Assembly: GCF_001704275.1 (NCBI RefSeq)
Contig: NZ_CP011533.1
Location: 7,502,001 to 7,566,000 of the forward strand
Reading direction: 5' to 3'
Source: Streptomyces noursei ATCC 11455
GTDB lineage: Bacteria; Actinomycetota; Actinomycetes; Streptomycetales; Streptomycetaceae
DNA: 64,000 bases
The notes beneath the pieces are model-generated. The model worked only from the letters and a program-made list of their open reading frames with translations, ran no database searches and was not told the DNA's origin. Both the position numbers and the translations under genes were made by a program. The stretch's first letter is position 1. Each line of letters begins with the position of its first letter. Of this stretch, positions 26,340-34,777 are shown piece by piece.

Positions 26340-27125
26340 TCAGCCGATCAGCTCCAACACCGGGCGCAGGCCATCGGGGCGGCAGTGGACGGGAAGGTGG
26401 TCCACCGGGAAGTAGGCGCAGCCGACGGCGGTGGCGCCCCCGTCGGCGGTGCGGTCGTCGCCGACCATCAGCACGTGCGGCGGCGCCACCCCCAACTCCC
26501 GGCAGGCGAGCGCGAAGAGCCGTGGGTCCGGCTTCTGCAGGGCGTGCTCGAAGGAGAGCACACAGGCGGAGAGGTGGTGGTCGAGGCCGTGCGCGCGCAG
26601 GACCGGGCGGAGGTCCCAGCCGATGTTGCTGAGGACGCCGGTACGGATGCCGCGCAGGTGGAGCGCGGCCAGCACCTCGGCGGCGTCGGGGTAGGGCAAC
26701 CAGGCGTCGGCCGTCATATGGCGGTCGTAGAGGGTGTCGTAGAGGGAGCGGCCGGCGCCCGGCGGGTCGTACAACTCGGCCTTGGGGAACGGTACTTGGC
26801 GGGCCAGGCCGGTGTAGACGGCGCGGTGGTGGCGGGCGTCGCGGTCGCGGAGGTCCCACAGGGCTTTGAGTTCGTCGGGAACCGTGGCCGGCGAGGCGCC
26901 GCCGGGGAGGGCGCCGGCCCGCTCCAGGGCCGCGGCCAGCCGGACGATCTCGCCGTCGGCGAGGGGGCAGGGCGGCGTTCCGGGGACGGCGTGGAAGGCG
27001 GCGAGGGACGCGCGGAGCCAGGACTCGGCCGGCTCGATGCGCAGCAGCGTCCCGGAGAAGTCGAACAGGACGCCGTCGATCCCGCCGCCGGCCGTACCGC
27101 GGGGCGTGCCGTTGGTGGTCGTCAT
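26340..27125 (-). CDS. HAD-superfamily hydrolase
   Basis: A 261-residue HAD protein. Motif I is VLFDFSGTLL (D22); the usual second Asp of DxD is Ser24, as in several HAD groups that are not simple phosphatases. Later motifs are GIRTGVLSNIGWDL (motif II), a KPDPRLFALA lysine (motif III) and GDDRTADGGAT (motif IV). A helical cap lies between residues about 35 and 145. The start at 27125 (MTTTNGTPRG) is chosen over an in-frame ATG 9 nt upstream; both are possible. It follows the M56 peptidase by 32 bp and may be co-transcribed. Confidence 0.85.
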   Translation of the reverse strand: MTTTNGTPRGTAGGGIDGVLFDFSGTLLRIEPAESWLRASLAAFHAVPGTPPCPLADGEIVRLAAALERAGALPGGASPATVPDELKALWDLRDRDARHHRAVYTGLARQVPFPKAELYDPPGAGRSLYDTLYDRHMTADAWLPYPDAAEVLAALHLRGIRTGVLSNIGWDLRPVLRAHGLDHHLSACVLSFEHALQKPDPRLFALACRELGVAPPHVLMVGDDRTADGGATAVGCAYFPVDHLPVHCRPDGLRPVLELIG

Positions 27126-27157
27126 GGTCTCCATGGTGACGGTTGTCCGGCGGCCGG

Positions 27158-28093
27158 TCAGGTGAGCGCGTGCAGCCCGGGGCCGAACGCCACCAGCAGC
27201 GGGACGGCCGGCAGCAGCAGCGCATAGGCCGTCATCCGCAGGCGGCGGCCGGGGGTCAGGCGGGCGGCCGGGGCCAGTAGCCGGTTCACCCGCTGCGGGA
27301 CCTGGGCCAGCTGGGGCGGGCAGGGCCCGAACACCCCACTGTCCTCGTTGAGTTCGACCAGTGCCAGGGCGATGGTCAGTCGGCCGAAGCGGCGCGAGGC
27401 GACGTCGTCGGCGGCCATCTCGACCAGCCGGTGCACCTGGTCGCGGAACGCCGCGAACATCGGGATCTGCGGGAAGCCGGCGGCCAGCGCCGACGCGCAG
27501 TGCAGCAGGACGTCGTGCCGGGCCCGCAGGTGCCCCTGCTCGTGGGCGATCAGCGCATCGAGCTGACGACCCCTCAGGCGCTGCAACGCCGAGGTGGTGA
27601 TGACGAGTTGGGGAGAGGGGTGGTGCAGCAGGAACGCCCCCGGCCGGTCGCCCTCCAGGACCACCAGACGACTGCCGCGCGGGTCCTCGCCGGGCAGCAG
27701 CGGCGAGCGGCGCAGCAGTTCGCTCCGGCGTCGCCGGCGGCGGGCCCGCGCCGCCCGCACCTCGCGGGTCAGCGCCACCACCGTCCACGCGCCGCCGCCC
27801 GCCAGCAGCAACGCCAGCACACCGGCCCACGGCCCGTAGGTGTTGAGCGCGTACGCCTCGACGACCACCCGCGGGGCGAATCCGAAGACCGGGCTGCGCA
27901 CCGCGTCCCAGGCGGCGGCCGCGCTCAGCGCCATGGCGAGCACACAGCACAGCAGAACACCCGCCACCACGCACTGCCACACCCACAGGGCCAGCACCGG
28001 CTCACGGTCGGGCCAGTCCGAACGGGCCATCACGCGCGGCGCCATCGCCGCGGCCAGCACGCCGAGGATCATCAGCGCGAGGGGGACCATCAT
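27158..28093 (-). CDS. M56-family membrane metallopeptidase
   Basis: A 311-residue BlaR1/M56-type zinc peptidase. It has about three N-terminal membrane helices, then the cytoplasmic or membrane-face zinc motif HEQGH (184-188), the distal VEMAADDVASR supplying the third ligand, and a final helix (YALLLPAVPLLVAFGPGLHA). In Streptomyces such genes usually accompany a BlaI/CopY regulator in resistance or copper circuits; no BlaI gene is seen here. It lies between DUF5134 and HAD genes on the same strand. Confidence 0.87.
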   Translation of the reverse strand: MMVPLALMILGVLAAAMAPRVMARSDWPDREPVLALWVWQCVVAGVLLCCVLAMALSAAAAWDAVRSPVFGFAPRVVVEAYALNTYGPWAGVLALLLAGGGAWTVVALTREVRAARARRRRRRSELLRRSPLLPGEDPRGSRLVVLEGDRPGAFLLHHPSPQLVITTSALQRLRGRQLDALIAHEQGHLRARHDVLLHCASALAAGFPQIPMFAAFRDQVHRLVEMAADDVASRRFGRLTIALALVELNEDSGVFGPCPPQLAQVPQRVNRLLAPAARLTPGRRLRMTAYALLLPAVPLLVAFGPGLHALT

Positions 28094-28215
28094 GGCGTCA
28101 GCCTATGAGCGGTCCGCTACCGGTTGGTACGGTCCTGCGACGGAAGTGACGTACACCACGCCCCACGGGGGTGTGCGGCGCGCGGGGCGGCACGGTCGAT
28201 GGCGCGCGACGGGCC

Positions 28216-28839
28216 TCAGAGTGCCAGGAGCATGGCGAGCATGCCCAGCCCCATGGCCACCTGACAGGCCCGCAGGACGACGGGCGGGCCGGCGCAGGCG
28301 ACGGAGGCCCCGGCGGCGGCGCCCGGTGCGCCCGGCGCGCCGGCGGGGGCCAGCCGGATCCCGGCGGCGAGCACATAGACCGTGTAGTAGACGAGCAGCA
28401 GGCCGGTCAGCAGCGGGATGCCGGCGGGCGCGCCGTGCGACCCCCCGGTCATCCCCGCCATCCCGTGCGCGCCGTGCATCCCCGGCATCCCCGCCATGCC
28501 GGACGCGGCGTGCATCCCCGGCATGTCCTGCATGCCGACCATCGCGAGCGCCATGTAGACCATCGCCAGCGCCCCCACCGCGTGATGCAGATGGCGCCGC
28601 ACCAGCGCCCAGAGCGCCGACGCGCCGAACACCGCCGTGTACACCCAGGGCGACCACGCCGGCGGCGCCACCACGGAGGCCGGCAGCGCCATCACCGCCA
28701 TGCCCAGCGCCATCAGCGCCTCGCCGCGGGCCGTGGTCCGCTGTTCCGGGGGGCCGGTGCGGGTACGGGACAGGCAGTAGCCGCCGGTGGCCGCGCACAG
28801 CAGCACCAGCAACCAGCCGACCAGTGACGGTGTGTGCAT
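28216..28839 (-). CDS. DUF5134-family membrane protein with Met/His-rich loop
   Basis: A 207-residue protein with about six membrane helices. Between the fourth and fifth helices is an insertion rich in Met, His and Gly (GMQDMPGMHAASGMAGMPGM, then HGAHGMAGMTGGSHG), the composition of copper-binding segments. DUF5134 proteins are encoded beside M56 peptidases and copper genes in actinobacteria, so a role in copper handling is a reasonable inference. The ATG at 28839 (MHTPSLVGWLLVLL) has GGGAGGTGTTCC upstream. It is the first of a possible three-gene unit with the M56 and HAD genes. Confidence 0.82.
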   Translation of the reverse strand: MHTPSLVGWLLVLLCAATGGYCLSRTRTGPPEQRTTARGEALMALGMAVMALPASVVAPPAWSPWVYTAVFGASALWALVRRHLHHAVGALAMVYMALAMVGMQDMPGMHAASGMAGMPGMHGAHGMAGMTGGSHGAPAGIPLLTGLLLVYYTVYVLAAGIRLAPAGAPGAPGAAAGASVACAGPPVVLRACQVAMGLGMLAMLLAL

Positions 28840-28985
28840 GGAACACCTCCCGGACCGGGGGGACGGTGAGCACCCGCAGGATGCCCGGCAGGGGCGTGGC
28901 ATACAGGAGCGCACAGGCGCAATCCGGGAGCGCAGGAAGGCCGGCCCGCACCACCGGTCGGCGCGGCGGTGCCCCGGCGCCCCGG

Positions 28986-30539
28986 TCAGTCCGCGGCCAC
29001 CCGCTCCGGCCCGCACCAGGCGGTCAGCGCCGCGCGCAGCGCGTCCTCCGCCACCGGCCCGTCGCTCGCCCAGGCGAGATAGCCGTCCGGCCGCACCAAC
29101 AGCGCCGCCGTTGCCGCGCTGGGCGCCTGGGCGGCGGCCGGGACGATCTCGACCCGGTCGGCCCACCCCGCGGCGGCCTTGAGGGCGCCGTCCGCATCCG
29201 GCCCCTCCAGCCCCAGCAGCAACGGCCGCCCCGGGCGCAGCAGTTCCGCCAGCCGCGTCGTGCCGTCCGCCGTCGTCACCGGCAGATCGCGGGCGAACGT
29301 CCCCGTCAACGGATGCCCGTCGGGCTCGGCCGCGTAGCGGATGCCGGTGCCGTAGATGACGTCGCTGAGGTACTTGTTGACCTCGTCCATCGCCATCAGC
29401 CGGGTGAACAGCGCCCGCAGCGCGTCCACCTGCGGGCCGGGCCGCATCAGCGCGACCTGGGCGCGGGTGTTCTCCAGCACCTGCGCGGCGACCGGGTGCC
29501 GCTCCGCGTGATAGCTGTCCAACAGCCCCTCCGGCGCCCGGCCCCGGCACACCGCGGCCAGCTTCCAGCCCAGGTTGAACGCGTCCTGCAGGCCGAGGTT
29601 GACGCCCTGCCCACCGGCCGGGAAGTGGATGTGCGCCGCGTCGCCGGCCAGCAGCACCCGGTCCACGCGGTACCGGTCCGCCTGGCGCGCGCTGTCGGTG
29701 AAGCGCGTCACGAAGTCCACATCGCTCAGGGTGACCTGCTGCCCGGTCACCCGCTCGATGCCCCGGGCCAGTTCGTCGACGGTCTCCGGACTCTCCAGGT
29801 CCGCCGGCGGCTCCCACTCGGTGACGGCGATCCGCCCGTCGGGCATCCGCATGAACCAGCCCCCGTCGGTGCGCTGCCAGGCGGCCGGCAGTTCCCCGTC
29901 CCCGTGGACCTCGACGTGGCCGCGCCCCATCCGGGACACCAACGACGGGTCGGTGCCGGGGAAGCCGATCCCGACGTCCTTGCGCACGATGCTGCGCCCG
30001 CCGTCGCAGCCGACCAGGAAGTCCGCGCGCACCGTGGTGTCGCCGTCCGCGGTCCGCACATGGACGGTGACGCCGTCCGCGTCCTGGGCCAGGCCGGTCA
30101 CCTCCTGGTCGTAGCGGACCACCGCGCCGAGGTCCTCGGCCCGCCGGGCGAGCAGGTTCTTGAGGACCTGGTGGGTGAGGGCCAGGCCGTGCGGCTGCTC
30201 GGCCGGCTCCGCCGAGTGCCGGCCGAGCAGGTACAGACCGGCGAAGTGGCCGCGCGCGGCCCGGTCGTCGAGCTGCCGCCGGAAGTCCGCCAGCCCCGGC
30301 AGGCTCTCCTGGGCGCGGGTGAACTCCGCCAGCAGGCCCCGCCGGTCCAGCGTCTCCAGCGTCCGGGAGTGCAGCACCAGCGTGCGCGGCTCGCCCTCCC
30401 CGCGCCGCCCCCGCTCCAGGACGAGCGCCGCGACGCCCTGCAGTCTCAACTCCGCGGCCAATGTCAGGCCGACCGGTCCGCCGCCCGCGATGACGACGTC
30501 GAAGTGCTCCCCGCCTATGGGGGATTCCGTGGTGGTCAT
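28986..30539 (-). CDS. FAD-dependent aromatic monooxygenase
   Basis: A 517-residue class A flavin hydroxylase related to PheA/MhpA and polyketide hydroxylases. FAD motifs are VVIAGGGPVGLTLAAELRLQ (GxGxxG), CDGGRS (DG motif) and RVLLAGDAAHIHFPAGGQG (GD motif) followed by LGLQDAFNLGWKLA. The C-terminal thioredoxin-like domain extends from about residue 400. The likely substrate is a phenol or polyketide. The ATG at 30539 is the best-placed start. An operator palindrome (30585-30603) precedes it and a VOC gene lies upstream on the same strand. Confidence 0.9.
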   Translation of the reverse strand: MTTTESPIGGEHFDVVIAGGGPVGLTLAAELRLQGVAALVLERGRRGEGEPRTLVLHSRTLETLDRRGLLAEFTRAQESLPGLADFRRQLDDRAARGHFAGLYLLGRHSAEPAEQPHGLALTHQVLKNLLARRAEDLGAVVRYDQEVTGLAQDADGVTVHVRTADGDTTVRADFLVGCDGGRSIVRKDVGIGFPGTDPSLVSRMGRGHVEVHGDGELPAAWQRTDGGWFMRMPDGRIAVTEWEPPADLESPETVDELARGIERVTGQQVTLSDVDFVTRFTDSARQADRYRVDRVLLAGDAAHIHFPAGGQGVNLGLQDAFNLGWKLAAVCRGRAPEGLLDSYHAERHPVAAQVLENTRAQVALMRPGPQVDALRALFTRLMAMDEVNKYLSDVIYGTGIRYAAEPDGHPLTGTFARDLPVTTADGTTRLAELLRPGRPLLLGLEGPDADGALKAAAGWADRVEIVPAAAQAPSAATAALLVRPDGYLAWASDGPVAEDALRAALTAWCGPERVAAD

Positions 30540-30584
30540 ACCCGCGACGCTAGCGACCGCGGGGACCCACCACCAGTGACCGTT

Positions 30585-30603
30585 GTGCAACCCAGAGTTG
30601 CAC
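30585..30603. promoter_or_regulatory. inverted repeat GTGCAAC-N5-GTTGCAC
   Basis: A perfect 7-bp inverted repeat with a 5-nt spacer, 46-64 nt upstream of the monooxygenase start. It is a good candidate repressor site controlling this enzyme. The regulator is not encoded next to it. Confidence 0.55.
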
Positions 30604-30650
30604 CGGACGCACTCCGGCCCGCGCCACCGGGCGCGAGCCGGTCCGCCGGG

Positions 30651-31037
30651 TCAGGGCCGGTAGCGCAGCGGATGGTCGGCGGGGACCTCGGTCACCACGA
30701 TCCGGTGCCCGTCCGGGTCGGCGATCCACATCTCGATCAACCCCCACGGCTCGCGCACCGGCGGCCGCAGCACCGCCACCCCGCGCTCCACCAGCTCCTC
30801 GTGCGCCCGTGTCGCGTCGTCCACCTGGAGCCACAGCTGGAGGGTCGGCGTCGGGGCGGCCGTCGCCCGCCCGGAGACCTCCAGGAAGCCGCCGCCGAGG
30901 AAGTACACCGTGCCGCGCTCCGGACCGGTGCCGAACTCCCGGTAGATCGCCAGCCCCAGCGCCTCGCCGTAGAACTTCCGCGACCGCTCCGGATCGGCCG
31001 GCCGCACCAGAATCCTGCTGCTCAGTACCTGCACCAT
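30651..31037 (-). CDS. VOC-family protein (glyoxalase/dioxygenase fold)
   Basis: A 128-residue vicinal-oxygen-chelate protein with two betaalphabetabetabeta modules: SSRILVRPADPERSRKFYGE in the first half, TLQLWLQVDDATRAHEELVE and EMWIADPDGHRIVVTEVPAD in the second. The late E of the metal site is present (VVTE). Substrate is unknown; antibiotic binding, dioxygenase or epimerase roles are all possible. It lies upstream of the FAD monooxygenase on the same strand with a 111-bp gap. Confidence 0.85.
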   Translation of the reverse strand: MVQVLSSRILVRPADPERSRKFYGEALGLAIYREFGTGPERGTVYFLGGGFLEVSGRATAAPTPTLQLWLQVDDATRAHEELVERGVAVLRPPVREPWGLIEMWIADPDGHRIVVTEVPADHPLRYRP

Positions 31038-31142
31038 GGCTGGACCCTACGCCGCGGGGACCGTCCGGCCCTGCCGTCGGCCGGCGCGTCTTGTTAGCCT
31101 CGATTTTTCCGCCATCGCCACGGCCGAGAGGACCCCGCTCCC

Positions 31143-31676
31143 ATGCCCACCAGCTCGCTGACCTTCCGCAACGCCACCGAGGCCGACGTCCCCGCGCTCG
31201 TCGCGCTCGTGGAGTCGGCCTACCGCGGGGACGCCAGCCGCGCCGGGTGGACGACCGAGGCCGATCTGCTGGACGGCCAGCGCACCGACCCGGACGGCGT
31301 CGCCGAGGTGGTGCGCAACGAGAGCGGTCGGCTGCTGGTCGCCGAGCGGGACGGCGAGCTGATCGCCTGCTGCCAGCTGGAGCACCGCGGCGACCACGCC
31401 TACTTCGGGATGTTCGCGGTCCGCCCGGACCTCCAGGGCGCCGGCCTGGGCAAGGTGATCATGGCCGAGGCCGAGCGCACCGCGTTGACCACCTGGGGCA
31501 CCCCGGAGATGCGGATGACCGTCATCCGGCAGCGCGAGGAACTCATCGCCTGGTACGAGCGCCGGGGCTACCGCCGCACCGGCCGGTTCAGCCCGTTCCC
31601 GTACGGCGACGAGCGGTTCGGCATACCGCAGCGCGCCGACCTGGAATTCGAGCTGCTGGTCAAGCCGCTGGGCTGA
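31143..31676 (+). CDS. GNAT N-acetyltransferase
   Basis: A 177-residue GNAT enzyme. The acetyl-CoA loop (motif A) is FAVRPDLQGAGLGKVIMAEA; the C-terminal motif B includes LIAWYERRGYRRTGRFSPFP. The N-terminal LTFRNATEADVPALVALVES is typical. Substrate is unknown. The ATG at 31143 lacks a strong ribosome site (GAGAGGACC lies 8 nt upstream). It converges on the glycerophosphodiesterase gene. Confidence 0.88.
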   Translation: MPTSSLTFRNATEADVPALVALVESAYRGDASRAGWTTEADLLDGQRTDPDGVAEVVRNESGRLLVAERDGELIACCQLEHRGDHAYFGMFAVRPDLQGAGLGKVIMAEAERTALTTWGTPEMRMTVIRQREELIAWYERRGYRRTGRFSPFPYGDERFGIPQRADLEFELLVKPLG

Positions 31677-31762
31677 CCACCGGCCCCGACCGCGGCCCCG
31701 ATCGGACGGACCGGGCGGCCCCGTGACGTGCCGTCCGGCCGCCGGCCCGCGTACCGCGCCGG

Positions 31763-32494
31763 CTACGCCGTGAAGCGCACCGCCCGCCGGATCTCCGGCT
31801 GGTCGGTCACCACGCCGTCCAGCCCCAGCCCGCGCGCCAGCCGCAGCTGGTCATGGGTGTTCACCGTCCAGCCCAGCACCTTCAACTGCGCGGCGTGCGC
31901 CCGCTCGACCAGTTCGAGGGTGAGCCGCCGGATGTCCAGCGACACCACCTCCGCACCCACCGCCTTGGCGCGGTCCACGACATCGGCGCCGTACCGCTCG
32001 GCGACCAGCCCGGTGCGCACGCCCGGCAGCAGCGTGCGGATCGCTGCCAGTGCCTCGTCGTGGAACGAGATGATCTCCACCCGGTCGGTCAGATCGCGCG
32101 ACCGCACCACCTCGGCCAGCGCCTGCGCCGCCGCCACGTCCTTGATCTCCGCCTGGAGCGGCAGCCGCACCGTGTCCACCACCTGCTCGAACACCGGGAT
32201 CCGCTCGCCCCGCCCGGCGTCCAGCTCCCGCAGCTCGGCGAGGGTGTGCTCGGCGATCGCACCGGTGCCGTCGGTGGTCCGGTCGACGTCCGGATCGTGC
32301 ATCACCACCAGTGCACCGTCCTTGCTGAGGTGCAGGTCCAGCTCGATGACGTCGACGCCCTCGCGTTCGGCGCGTACGAAGGAGCGCAGGGTGTTCTCAG
32401 GCTCCACACCCATCATTCCGCGGTGCCCGATGGTGAGAAAGGACAAGGCTGCCTCGCTTTGTGTCGGCTCGGTTGCGGTCGGCTCCGTGCACAT
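31763..32494 (-). CDS. glycerophosphodiester phosphodiesterase
   Basis: A 243-residue GDPD of the GlpQ/UgpQ TIM-barrel family without a signal peptide, so probably cytoplasmic. The signature residues are present: IGHRGMMGVEPENTLRSF (H and R plus E of the active site), IELDLHLSKDGALVVMHD (E-x-D and catalytic H-D) and LQAEIKD (metal E and K). It hydrolyses deacylated phospholipids to glycerol-3-phosphate and alcohol. I use the ATG at 32494 (MCTEPTATEP); an ATG 36 nt upstream is possible. Confidence 0.87.
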   Translation of the reverse strand: MCTEPTATEPTQSEAALSFLTIGHRGMMGVEPENTLRSFVRAEREGVDVIELDLHLSKDGALVVMHDPDVDRTTDGTGAIAEHTLAELRELDAGRGERIPVFEQVVDTVRLPLQAEIKDVAAAQALAEVVRSRDLTDRVEIISFHDEALAAIRTLLPGVRTGLVAERYGADVVDRAKAVGAEVVSLDIRRLTLELVERAHAAQLKVLGWTVNTHDQLRLARGLGLDGVVTDQPEIRRAVRFTA

Positions 32495-32530
32495 GTCGCC
32501 GCCGGCGCACTGCCGCCCGAAATGGCGCAC

Positions 32531-33284
32531 AGCCTAATCCGCTGACGAGCGGCAGCGACGTAGGGACAAGTGCCCTCTAGCCCGTACGAGTGCCCCCGTG
32601 CGGCGCCGTCTACGCCCCGCCGGCCGTCCGGGCCGCGCCATCCGCGCCAGATCCGCCGGCACCGCCTCGGTACGTTCCTCCCGGGCCCGGACGAGGCGCC
32701 GCTCCACCCGCCCCGTCCTGCGTCTGACGACAGGTCATATCGCCGACGGGAAGAGCGAGTCGGCCGCACCGCAAGCGGGAGGTGCCACGCAGTTTCCGGC
32801 CGCGACACCGCGCATCATCGGCCGCGCCAGACAGGGCGAACAACCCTCCCGCCAAGGCAAGTTGACGTGACGACAGGCATTGATCCGGCGACACGTGACG
32901 ACAGGCACTCGTCCGGCGACCGGGCCCTGGTCGCGGGCGTCCTCGTCATGCGCTTCGCCGTACCGGACGAGGTGCCTGCCCGGGGGTATCGAGCGAAACG
33001 GGGCATAGGGGCTCATTCCGTACTTCACCGGTGCCCGGTCCGGCCCGGTGCCCGCCACCCGTCCGGACGCTCCATGATCCCCACTTCTACCCCTGTCCGT
33101 GCCGGAGAAAACGCGGAATCCATCGCCAAGAGGGGCAGGAAGTGAGGTCGAACCCGTACCCCACAGGAAAAACAGTCGTGACCATGGGGTGTCCGCAGAA
33201 TATTTTTCACCGACCCCACTTGAATGGGCGATCCTTGCCTGGTTACGGTGTCTCCACAGGACGATCTACCGCCGGAGGGCAGTC
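32531..33284. other. 755-bp gene-free control region
   Basis: No frame here looks coding. It holds a direct repeat (32866-32919), a degenerate third copy (TGACGACAGGTCATATCGCC near 32725), a TTGAAT near 33221 that could be a -35 element, and the ribosome site GGAGGGC of the DUF6421 gene. AT-rich patches (AGAATATTTTTCACC near 33201) are unusual for this genome and mark the probable promoter region of the operon. Confidence 0.55.
32866..32919 (+). repeat. 26-bp direct repeat, 28-bp period
   Basis: CGTGACGACAGGCATTGATC then CGGCGA (32866-32891) recurs at 32894-32919 with only two to three changes, plus a degenerate copy near 32725. Repeats at this spacing ahead of an operon suggest multiple binding sites for a regulator. 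They could also be a slippage product. Confidence 0.6.
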
Positions 33285-34682
33285 ATGACGGAAATTCTTT
33301 CGCCTGTGGGTGTCCGGGGCGGCACCCTGTCCGATGAGTCCGTGGTTGCGCACCCCGCCTGGCCCGTGCTGAAGGACGCCATCGAGAACATCCGCCCGTG
33401 GCAGTCCAAGGACGGTGCGATCGACCTCGCCGCGGACGGCGCACCCAGCGCCGCGGCCGTGCGCCACGAGGTCGACTGCGCCATAGCGGCCATCCGCGAG
33501 CTCGCCCCGCTGCTCCCGCACAACGCCGCCTACCACCAGGCGCTCGTCGACGACCTGCGCCGCTGGGCCGACGAGGGCTTCGGGGTCCCCGACTTTCTCG
33601 ACTCGCTGCTCGCCTTCCAGCCCGCCCAGCAGCGCGCCGACGGCCTCCAGCACCTCGTCGTCTTCCCCATGTACACCCAGAACGGCAACCCGAACCGCAA
33701 CTTCGAGGCCGTCGTGCTGCGCATGGTCTGGCCGGACTGGCTCGCCGACCTGGAGCGCACCCGCTATGACAACCCCCTGTTCTGCGGGATCACCTTCGAG
33801 GACTTCACCGCCGGCTACGACACCAACTCCGCCGTCCTCTTCCCCGAGACCATCGCGGTCCGCCAGGCCCCCGAGCGGTTCAGCTGGGGCGGCATCTTCT
33901 GCGACCGCGAGGCCGCCCGCTTCCGCCGGGTCAGCGAGGCCGCCGTGGAGATCCTCGGCGTCGAACTCCCCGCGGACATCGCGGCCATGCTCGACGACCA
34001 GCAGCGCTGCCAGCAGGCGTTCGTCCTCTGGGACATGATCCACGACCGCACCCACAGCCACGGCGACCTGCCGTTCGACCCGTTCATGATCAAGCAGCGC
34101 CAGCCGTTCTGGATGTACGGCCTGGAGGAGCTGCGCTGCGACCTCACCGCCTTCAAGGAGGCCGTGAAGCTGGAGGCCGAGGGCTACCCGCAGGCCCGGG
34201 ACGTGCAGTTCGCGGTGATCTTCGACCGGATGTTCCGCTTCCCGGTCACCGGCGACCGGGTGCGCAATTATGACGGCCTCGGCGGCCAGCTGCTCTTCGC
34301 CTACCTCCACAAGCACGACGTCGTACGCTGGACGGACAACACGCTGCACATCGACTGGGAGCGGGCGCCCAAGGTCACCAACCAGCTCTGCGGTGAGATC
34401 GAGCAGCTCTACCGCGACGGCATCGACCGGCCCAAGCTGGTCCACTGGTTCGCCGCCTACGACCTCGTCTCGACCTACCTCGCCCCGCACCCGGGCTCGG
34501 TCTGGGCCAAGGGTCCGGACGCCCTCAACCTGGACCAGCCGCCGCGCAAACTCGTGGACGACGTGCTTCCCGACGAGTTCCCGCTGAGCATGTTCTACGA
34601 GGCGCTCGCCAAGAAGCTGCGCTCCGTGATCGCCTCGACCAAGGGCATCACCGCCCACAGCGAAGCGCCGGCGGCGGTGTGA
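33285..34682 (+). CDS. DUF6421-family protein
   Basis: A 465-residue cytosolic protein of a family without known function, seen mainly in Streptomyces. The ATG at 33285 has GGAGGGC 8 nt upstream. Conserved-looking features are MYTQNGNPNRNFEAVVLRMV, the His/Asp/Asn-rich WDMIHDRTHSHGDLPFDPFM (HDRTHSHGD could bind metal), and FWMYGLEELRCDLTAFKEA. The high aromatic and acidic content and the absence of signals argue for an enzyme. It is the first gene of an operon with an SDR and a PLP enzyme, so the three probably act on one metabolite. Confidence 0.82.
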   Translation: MTEILSPVGVRGGTLSDESVVAHPAWPVLKDAIENIRPWQSKDGAIDLAADGAPSAAAVRHEVDCAIAAIRELAPLLPHNAAYHQALVDDLRRWADEGFGVPDFLDSLLAFQPAQQRADGLQHLVVFPMYTQNGNPNRNFEAVVLRMVWPDWLADLERTRYDNPLFCGITFEDFTAGYDTNSAVLFPETIAVRQAPERFSWGGIFCDREAARFRRVSEAAVEILGVELPADIAAMLDDQQRCQQAFVLWDMIHDRTHSHGDLPFDPFMIKQRQPFWMYGLEELRCDLTAFKEAVKLEAEGYPQARDVQFAVIFDRMFRFPVTGDRVRNYDGLGGQLLFAYLHKHDVVRWTDNTLHIDWERAPKVTNQLCGEIEQLYRDGIDRPKLVHWFAAYDLVSTYLAPHPGSVWAKGPDALNLDQPPRKLVDDVLPDEFPLSMFYEALAKKLRSVIASTKGITAHSEAPAAV

Positions 34683-34777
34683 CGGGCGCGCGGACCGAGC
34701 AGGATCAGATCATGCGGCACAGGGATCGGAACACCCGGCGGGCGGCCGTCCAGGGGCAGGACGAGGAGGCGACGGAG

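Noticed and set aside
27840..31097. A 1085-codon plus-strand frame
   Set aside because: Antisense to DUF5134, monooxygenase and VOC genes; composition is Arg/Pro/Gly-rich with no domain.
33099..33284. Longer N-terminus for the DUF6421 protein
   Set aside because: The upstream part reads through AT-rich noncoding sequence; ATG 33285 has a good ribosome site.
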